A DNA stretch of 64,000 nucleotides, taken from contig JAUPFV010000005.1 in NCBI GenBank assembly GCA_036936605.1, forward strand, positions 50,240,742 to 50,304,741, in the 5' to 3' direction. Under the pieces are notes generated by a model. That model had not been told where the DNA came from. It was given only the letters and a program-made list of their open reading frames with translations, and did no database searches. The DNA is from Limnanthes douglasii subsp. nivea (Eukaryota > Streptophyta > Magnoliopsida > Brassicales > Limnanthaceae). The position numbers were made by a program, and so were the translations under genes. Each line of letters starts with the position of its first letter. Within the stretch, counting starts at the first letter, position 1. This document shows, one piece after another, positions 56,249 through 64,000 of this stretch.

Positions 56249-56266
56249 TGGCGCCGTCTGTGGGAA
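56249..56266 (+). other. Primer-binding site of element E
   Basis: TGGCGCCGTCTGTGGGAA, identical to D. Confidence 0.65.
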
Positions 56267-58135
56267 CAGTGATACCGAAAAGGAATCTTTTGTTCTTTGA
56301 AAATCACATTTTTCGGGATGAACAGCGAAGCGGCAATAGAGAGGGACGGTAGAGAAATCGTCCGAGCCGTCTCTGGTTCGGAAGGCGCAGGAGTCCCCGG
56401 TCGGGAATGGCACTGCGGACGAGACAAGCGGTCAACTTTGATAATGACCCGAAAGCAACTCCTCGAGGACATTGCTCGGTTAGAAGAAGAAAGGGAGCGG
56501 GCATTGAGCGAGAAGAGAGCCCGGGAAGGAAAGGGCAAAGAGCCCATCCTGGAGGATCGGGGGACAGCTGGCCAAGGCAACGATCCGCGAATAGAGGCCC
56601 GACCTGTTAGGTACTACAGGGACTCTCTCCCCGACGATGAAGAAGCTGCTAGGATTCGTCGGGACCCAGAGAACCTTCGGGCCATGACATCAGACTACCC
56701 CTCAGACGATTCGTCGGGCAAAGAATACCTACGGCGGGAAAGAGTTCAACGAACGCAAAAGAATCGATCCCGACGCCTTCGAGGATCCAGGGCGGACCCT
56801 CTGCAGTATAAGAAGGGCGACACCGATAATCCGACCCCGGTATCCTTTGGGAAAGAAGAAATGCATACCGCCAGTCGCGGAGAGCGGGAAATATTACCAC
56901 CAGTTCCGTGGCAACCATCGAATAGCCAGAACCACGGTTACAGAACCAGTAGCCAATTCGTCAGCCTAGGAGTCGAGGGACTCTATGGAGTTAGGACCGA
57001 GGGTCTTGGGGGAGGAGCATGTGAGCTCGGAGTCAACTGGAGGGCCTCCCCTTTGTCCGATGAGATATTAGCGGGACAACTCCCGAGGAGATTTGACATT
57101 TCTAAGCTGGAAAAATACGACGGGAAAAAGGACCCGGATAACCATTTGGAGGCTTTCAAAAACTTCATGCTAAGCTTCGACAACGATGACAAGCTCCTGT
57201 GTAGAGCATTCTCTATGAATTTAAAGGATAGGGCTTCTAAGTGGTACAACCGCTTGCCGCAGGGTTGCATTCGGAACTTCGGAACTTTCTGGACGATATT
57301 CAGGCAACACTTCGTGGGAAGTAAGAGTTTCCGCGCCAACGGAGATACTATCATGAATTGCAGGCAGAAGCTGGGGGAGAGCCTCAGAGAATACACCAGG
57401 CGGTTCATCGATGCGAAAACCGACGTGGACCATTGCGAAGAGAACGTGGCTCTAACGACATTTTGCTTGGGCCTACTTCCGGGGCCGATGAAGCAAGCCG
57501 TGACAAAGAAGCAAGCATTTACTTTTTCCGCGCTTCTGGCACAGATAGAGAAGCAGATATTAATCGAAGAAACAGAAGTGTCTGAGTTGGAAGCACAGAT
57601 CCAGCAAAGTGCCCAAGCGTCGGTCGTAATGAGGCAGGGCTCCCGGTCAGATTACGCCAGGTCGGCCCAACCAGTTAGCACGATACACCCAAGCCCACCT
57701 GTGTTGACCAGACCTCCGACCCCGTCCGGTCTGAAACCAAAACAAACTGGACAGACGGTTTCTAGACCCATGTCCAACAAATGGACACGACCCGCCTACT
57801 TCGCGGACCTGACGGAGTGTGTGCCATCGATCTACGAAAAAACCAAGAAGAGCGGGATGTATTGAAGACCTTTTCCCATCCCGACGCCCCGGGAGCAAAG
57901 GAATAACCGCTATTGCCGCTACCACGAAGACGTCGGGCACGACACGAAGGATTGCATAGCCTTGAAGAAGGAAATACAGATGCTCATAGAGCATGGGAAC
58001 CTGTTGGAATATGTAAAGAAGGCACAGCAGGGCACGACCTCGAAAGAAGTAGTTATCGTACCGAAACCAGAGACAACCATGGCCATTTCGGAGGTGACCG
58101 ACCACTTCGACGTTTCCGTTGAATACCTCGATCCC

Positions 58136-58609
58136 GAAGCGAATCGCAACATCATCGGGATCATTGAGGAGGAGGCAGAAGAGAGCGTCGATAGCGTGCG
58201 TGGTCTTTGTGAATTTTTCGAGTCATTAACCATCTTCGGGGGAGATTCTATGGCAGGAGTCATGCACTCATCCAGGAAAAGGCATACAGTCAATCTAACC
58301 CCTCAGCTGGAGACCCGAACTTGCTTCAAAACCAGAAGTGTCCCTTCCCCGATCTTGCACTCCGACGACACAGAAGCTAACCGCAACACTATCAGAATCA
58401 TTGAGGAAGAAGTTGAGGAGGGCGTCGGTAAAGTGCGAGGCCTTTGTGATCTTTTTGAGTCCTTGACAATCTTCGGGGGGGATTCAATGGCGGGAGTCAC
58501 GCATTCTTCTAGGAAAATGCACATCGTCAATTTAACCACCCAGCTGGAAGCCAGAACTTGCTTCCAAACCAGAAGCGCCCCCTCGCCGAGTTTGCATTTC
58601 GACGACGAC
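58136..58609 (+). repeat. 237-bp in-frame duplication in gag-PR (E)
   Basis: Units 58136-58372 and 58373-58609; same as in D. Confidence 0.9.
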
Positions 58610-59098
58610 GACATGAGGGACATAGCCGGACCGCATGAGGATGTCATTGTGATCGGGGCGGCAATCGCGGGAGAGGAGGTTCGACGCATCTTGGTAGATA
58701 CCGGGAGTTCGGCCAATATCATCTTCGCGTCTACTTTTGCCAAGTTCAGAACACGGCCAGTGATTGCGCGATCCGATCGCACCATTGTCGGGTTTACAGG
58801 GTCAGCAGCCGACGTGATAGGAGAGTTCGAGGGCGTGGTTCATATAGGTCGCGGTCCATTTAAAAAGGAGGTCACGGTTCTGTTTGTGGTAGTGGACGCG
58901 CCGGCCTCGCACAACGCCATTCTGGGCCAGTCTTGGATATCGCGCATGCATGCTGTAACTTCTACAATTCATCAATGTGTAAAGTACGTGGTCGGGAACA
59001 ACGTAGGAGTAGTCCGGAGCAGCCAGAAAGCGGCGCGGGAATGTTACCGAGCTGCATTGGCACCAAAGAAAGACCAAGAGATGTTTCCAGCTCAAGAA

Positions 59099-59107
59099 TA
59101 GCAATTA
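59099..59107 (+). promoter_or_regulatory. Leaky-stop context between protease and RT (E)
   Basis: TAG-CAA-TTA then AGG; same frame before and after. Fits UAG-CAR-YYA. Confidence 0.62.
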
Positions 59108-62100
59108 AGGGGGATCCCCCCGGGATCACAACCGGTGGATGACCCCCGAGAGGCCCCAAGTCTTTTGACAACAGACGAAGAATGTGAGCTGCATCATTTC
59201 GTAGCAGGAAAATATCTGCGGGTCGGGGTAAACCTCTTACCGACCCTAAGGGAACACCTATTGATCCTCCTCCGGGAGAACCTAGACTTGTTTGCATGGT
59301 GCTCGGGGGATGTCACGGGGGTACCAGAATCTTTCGCGATTCACAAGTTGACCATCAACAGAAATGTCAGACCAATCGTTCAAAAGCGTCGGGTTTTTTC
59401 CCCCGAAAATGCAGATGTAATTCTGCGAGAAGTTGAGAGGATGACCAGCATCGGGCATATCGAGGAAGCGAAATACCCTTTATGGATTTCTAACCCCGTT
59501 CTAGTCAAAAAGAAAAGCGGGAAATGGAGGATGTGTGTAGATTTCACCGATCTTAACCGGGCATGCCCGAAGGACCCTTTCCCAATGCCGAGGATCGACC
59601 AGCTGGTGGATTCGACGTCGGGTAACAAACTACTGTCATTTATGGACGCCTATGCCGGTTACAATCAAATTAAGCTACACTCCGTGGACCAGGAAAATAC
59701 CACGTTCATCACGGGTCGGGGACTATACTGCTACAAAGTGATGCCCTTCGGGCTGAAGAATGCCGGCGCGACATACCAAAGACTAGTCAACAGGACATTC
59801 GAAGATCAGATCGGGAGAAATATGGAGGTTTACATGGATGACATGTTGGTTAAGAGTGGGACCGATGTGTCCCACCTTGCCGATCTCAGGGAAACCTTTG
59901 GTAACCTACGGGGGATAAACCTTAAACTAAACCCGGAAAAATGTTCTTTTGGGGTCCGATCAGGGAAGTTCTTGGGATTCCTCGTCAGTGAAAGAGGGAT
60001 CGAAGCAGACCCTATCCAGCTCTGAGCTCTAGCCGACATGACTCCTCCCCGAAGTGTTAAGGAAGTCCAGATCCTGACCGGGCGTCTGGCCGCCCTAAAT
60101 CGATTCATTTCTCGATCATCTGACAAGTGCGCTCCGTTTTTTCAGGTCTTACGACAAGCGAGAAATTTCGTTTGGACTCCCGAATGTAACGAGGCATTTT
60201 TAGGGATCAAGGAATACCTATCGTCCCCGAACCGCCTCACTAAACCTACTATGGGCGAGACGCTTTTCCTTTACATCGCGGTCACGGACTATGCGGTCAG
60301 CGCAGCTCTTATCAGCGAGTCAGGGCCGGCTCCAACAGCGGTATACTTTGTGAGCAAAAGCTTGCTGGACGCCGAAACTCGGTATCTAAAATTGGAGAAA
60401 ATGGCGCTGGCCCTAGTAACGGCAGCGCGGAAAATGCGCCCGTACTTCCAAGCTCACCCTATCGTCGTACGCACATCATTTCCACTTAAATACGTTTTCC
60501 AACGACCAGACATGTCCGGGAGAATATCCAAGTGGTCGGTAGAACTAGGGGACTTCGACATCGAGTTTGAATCCCGAACAGCTATCAAAGGCCAGGTCTT
60601 GGCTGACTTTTTAGTCGAGTTTCACTCAGAACGACCCGAGCAGGAGGCGCCTTCCCAAGAAACAGCAAAGGGCGAATGGATCGTCCGTACCGATGGGGGA
60701 GCGAACGTTAGTGGTTATGGAGCGGGGATACAAATCGTAACTCCATCGGGCGTGAGCATGCTCCAGGCCATCCGTTTTGGTTTTCATACTTCAAACAACG
60801 AAGCAGAATATGAGGCCGCTTTGGCAGGGTTGCGATTGGCACAGGTGTGCGGGGCAAGACAAGTATGCCTCATAAGCGACTCCCAACTTTTAATAAACCA
60901 AGCTTCGGGGAGTGCGATGGCTCGGAAGGAACATCTGGTACAATACCTAGCGGCTCTAAGAATTTTGGCTGCTTCTTTTGACAAAATCACCTATGAACAT
61001 GTCCCAAGAAATGAAAACACGGCAGCGGATTCCTTGGCAACGATTTCCTGTTCTAACAGTTATCCATGAGTGATAGAGCAAGAGAGCCCGTCCATTGTCA
61101 AACGCCATGAGTTGGACAACCGACCTGAAATCGCATGCCAGATCTCTTCGATCGCAACCTCAGATTGGCGGCGGGGTATTATCTCTTTTCTGGCTGAGGG
61201 TCGGCTCCCCGACGACACCGCCTCGGCACGAAAATTGCGCAATAAAGCGCGGGGCTACGTCCTTTTGGGGGACGTGCTATACAAGAAATCTTTTAGCCGA
61301 CCTCTGCTTCGATGTTTAGGCTTCCACGAATCTCAAGTGATTGTGTCTGAACTACATGATGGCGAGGGCGCGGCCCACTGTGGGTATAAGGCTATGATTA
61401 GGAGATTTTTTCTCGCGGGATTCTATTGGCCGACAATAACGGCAGACGCGCGACTCATAGTAAAAACTTGTGATACGTGTCAACGGTTCGGGAACGCCAT
61501 CAACGTACCTGCGTCTCCCGTAGAATCCATATCCGAAGGGCTGCCTTTTGACAGATGGGGAATCGACCTCGTCGGACCATTACCAATGGCTTCGGGAGGA
61601 AGGCAGACGATCGTTGTGGCGGTAGATTACTTCTCCAATTGGGTCGAAGCCGAACCTTTATCTGCCACGAAGACCAAAGATATTATCAAGTTCATCTGGG
61701 ATAACATATGTTGCCGATTCGGAGTACTGCAGAGGCTAACCATGGATAACGGGCCACAGTTTGATAGCGCGGAGATGAAAGCATTCTGCACCGCTCATAA
61801 CATCCGACAATGCTTCTCTGCTCTGTTCCATCCTCAAGCCAATGGCCAGGTCGAAGTAACAAACAGAACCATTCTGGATGGTCTCAGAAAGAACCTCGAG
61901 GGAAAGGCCGGAAAATGGCCTGATTACTTACAAGAAGTGTTATGGGCTTACCGAACCACACCCCGCACGGCTACCCAAGAGTCGCCTTATGCTCTGGTAT
62001 ATGGTATGGACGCGGTCACCCCCGCGGAATCCATCTTTCCTTCTTTCAGGGTCGGAACTTATCAGGAGGAGACGAATGACGACAGCCGGCGACTCGAGCT

Positions 62101-62460
62101 CGACCTCATAGAAGAGAAGCGCCATCGCGCCCATTTAAACTCTTTACATTACCAGACCCTAATGAGAAGTCGATACGCATCCAAAGTCCGCCGTCGGGAG
62201 TTTAAGGTCGGAGACAAGGTTCTGCGACGCGTTTTCCTTCACACAAAAGACAAGAGCCTCGGAAAGCTCGCCCCGAATTGGGAAGGACCCTACGAAATTG
62301 TCGAAAAAATCAAGAGCGGGACGTACCGCCTGCAGAATAGGCCCGGGCACCTTTTAAGGCTACCATGGAATATTGAACACTTGAAGTTGTATCTAGAATA
62401 AATATGTATTTCACGTTGTATTTCACATTGTATTCCACTTGGCTTAAATTTGTAAATGGT

Positions 62461-62518
62461 CGGGGATGCACTCTTTCCTACCTCGGTGGCGCGAGGAGGT
62501 TTTAACGAGGCATCAGCA
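62461..62518 (+). other. Conserved post-pol block (E)
   Basis: GCACTCTTTCCTACCTCGGT, then GGCGCGAGGAGGTTTTAACG and AGGCATCAGC, 60 bp after the integrase stop. Confidence 0.6.
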
Positions 62519-62635
62519 AAACCCGACCCTCATTTATATTAATCAAAAAGTCTTTTGCCTTCCAAATATTAAATCGTTGCGACTTTGGACAGCTGACGAG
62601 CTGGACGTCGTCCGTTTCTGTTAATATTAATGGAT

Positions 62636-62991
62636 CTACATATTAGTTTTCCCGACCCTCTGGAAAACTTTCGATTACAAATCGATCTACAGAACCTTAA
62701 ATGGGTTTTTCGGTATTACCGATCTACATATTAGTTTTCCCAACCCTCTGGAAAACTTTCGATTACAAATCGATCTACAGAACCTTAAATGGGTTTTTCG
62801 GTATTACCGATCTACATATTAGTTTTCCCGACCCTCTGGAAAACTTTCGATTACAAATCGATCTACAGAACCTTAAATGGGTTTTTCGGTATTACCGATC
62901 TACATATTAGTTTTCCCGACCCTCTGGAAAACTTTCGACGACAAATCGATCTACAGAACTTTAAATAGGTTTTTCGATTTTACCAATCTAC
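62636..62991 (+). repeat. 88-bp tandem array of element E
   Basis: Four units in the mirror orientation of the array in D. Confidence 0.92.
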
Positions 62992-63215
62992 ATATATGCT
63001 TTATAACTGACCCTTAAGAAAAATTTTCGATTTGACCTTAGCTCGCAGGGTTTACGATGTACGAGGGGATATACCAAGAAAATTTAATATATAGTCACAG
63101 GGGGCCCCATGACCTCCAAAAAAGAGTTAAAAAGGTTCAACCAAAACATAAACAGAGGGGCCTACGGCCCCGAACAGTTACAAAAAATTTTTTAAAAAAA
63201 GGGGAGTGAACGGTG

Positions 63216-64000
63216 TCACTGGTCCCCGTCTTCGTCCCCATCCTCGTCTTCGTTCTCTTCATCCTCGTCAGCATAATCGGATTCTCCGCAATCGACTCCC
63301 TCGGGCCGGTCTTTCTCTGGTACGTCTAACCACATCGACCCGAGGCGGAGGTCTGGGAAGCGGTTGTGGAGTGACAGCACGTACGCGGCTTTAGCATCCG
63401 CAGTCTCCTTATCTGACCACTGCCTACACCGGTTGATGTAAGCAACGTTTGAGGATTTCAACTTTTGGACCTCCAGTGCCAAAGCAGCGGCACGGTCTTC
63501 CGCGGCTTTCTTCGCCGTCTCCGAAGCCTTCACCGCGTCCTCTGCGGTTTTCTTTGCCGTCTCCATCGCCTCCTCCACGGCCTTTTTCGCCTCAGTAGCA
63601 ATACGTTCAGCGTCAGCAACCTGATCCTCCGCCAACGCCTGGGCCCCCTTGGCAGTTTCCACCTCCGTAGTAAGAATGGCAATCTTTGTCTCTGCTAAGG
63701 CTAACTGTTGACTAAGCTCCTTTGCCCGACGCTCTTTCATGGATGCCGGCACAAGCAGATTATATAGCGATAAAGCTAGACCATCAGTGCTCCGAAGAGG
63801 AAAGGGGTGCGGACTACCAAGCATTGTCAGCAACGGGAATTTTGGGCCACTTGACGAGGACGCGTCTAGATTTGAAGCCTCGGGGGGCTCAGGATCGTCT
63901 GGAATTGACACAACGTCAGCCCTTGGAAGATCTCCAACGTCACCAACTTCATCCAGAAGTTTAGGACCTGAAGTACCCGCCCCCGCGCTAACAACCGCCA
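63216..64000 (-). pseudogene. Opposite-strand gene of element E, exon 2 (partial)
   Basis: The frame is open from the window edge to TGA at 63216-63218. It contains SIPDDPEPPEASN, the Ala/Glu/Lys coiled coil (RRAKELSQQLALAETKI... to AAEDRAAALALEVQKL), NRFPDLRLGSMWLDVPEKD and an acidic tail. The coil is four residues shorter than in D (12 bp near 63580). No break is seen in this part; it is called a pseudogene only because the element is dead. Confidence 0.78.

Larger units (their letters stand above)
56318..62401 (+). pseudogene. gag-pol of element E
   Basis: ATG 56318. Same domains as D: gag block near 57225, zinc knuckle near 57915, protease DTGSSANI near 58699, RT with Y-M-D-D near 59833 (Ile in D, A and C), RNase H, aRH near 60690-61040, integrase 61350-62400. 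Breaks: TGA at 57863, TGA at 60023 and TGA at 61067. The first two are CGA-to-TGA changes relative to D, as expected from decay of methylated CpG; the third is TGG-to-TGA. The integrase DYFSNW has Asn where relatives have Lys. The frame is otherwise continuous to TAA 62399, so E is less damaged than D. Confidence 0.9.
55919..64000 (+). mobile_element. Tat-lineage retrotransposon E, partial at right edge
   Basis: Mirror copy of D: 5' LTR, PBS, gag-PR, leaky UAG, pol, conserved block, 88-bp array and the end of the opposite-strand gene. The window ends inside that gene, so the 3' LTR is not seen. Distances match D almost exactly (D base 47511 corresponds to base 64000). Confidence 0.92.

Noticed and set aside
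44796..64000. D and E as two independent insertions in opposite directions
   Set aside because: The 92 bp outside both LTRs are also mirrored, which independent insertion does not explain.

Overview
The window is plant nuclear DNA, probably from an angiosperm and most likely a eudicot. The evidence is Tat-lineage Ty3/gypsy retrotransposons with a second RNase H, a plant L1-type LINE with a C-terminal RNase H, hAT transposons with a TTF zinc finger, and a plant-style ULP-like protease gene with GT-AG introns. I cannot name the species. No intact host gene, tRNA or rRNA gene was found. Nearly everything is mobile DNA, nested and decaying. A 100-N assembly gap lies at 32001-32100.

Layout. 1-10560: a decayed, multi-exon ULP-like (C48 cysteine protease) gene, split inside its poly-glutamine exon by Tat element A (2625-8097, lacking its 3' end). 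10561-11334: spacer, then a TATA box and the first 38 codons of an unidentified transcription unit, cut off by Tat element B. 11335-26329: B (integrase end, antisense gene, 3' LTR), interrupted by the complete and young Tat element C (12113-22566, two 263-bp LTRs that look identical). 26330-33115: AT-rich degenerate DNA. 33124-36282: a non-autonomous hAT element with a perfect 8-bp target duplication. 36536-38134: a second hAT relic with a truncated TTF zinc-finger exon. 38135-40504: AT-rich DNA with microsatellites. 40505-44795: a LINE on the minus strand, 5'-truncated. 44796-55601: Tat element D on the minus strand. 55919-64000: Tat element E on the plus strand, cut by the window edge. D and E are about 98% alike (judged by eye) and form a giant inverted repeat around a 133-bp spacer.

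How the parts work together. The Tat elements share one plan: LTR, PBS beginning TGG, gag-protease, an in-frame UAG, then RT, RNase H, archaeal-type RNase H and integrase, then a conserved block just after pol, a family-specific tandem repeat, and a gene on the opposite strand. In A, D and E the gag-protease/RT stop has the exact leaky-stop form UAG-CAA-UUA; C has UAG-CAG-UUU. The opposite-strand gene has its own TATA box and a short phase-1 intron (54-78 bp) at the same protein position in B, C and D. Its product has a globular domain, a basic linker, a coiled coil and an acidic tail. This spliced antisense gene, together with the leaky stop, is the most interesting biology here. The second unexplained signal is a family of TTCGCA/TGCGAA imperfect palindromes scattered through the introns and 3' flank of the ULP-like gene.
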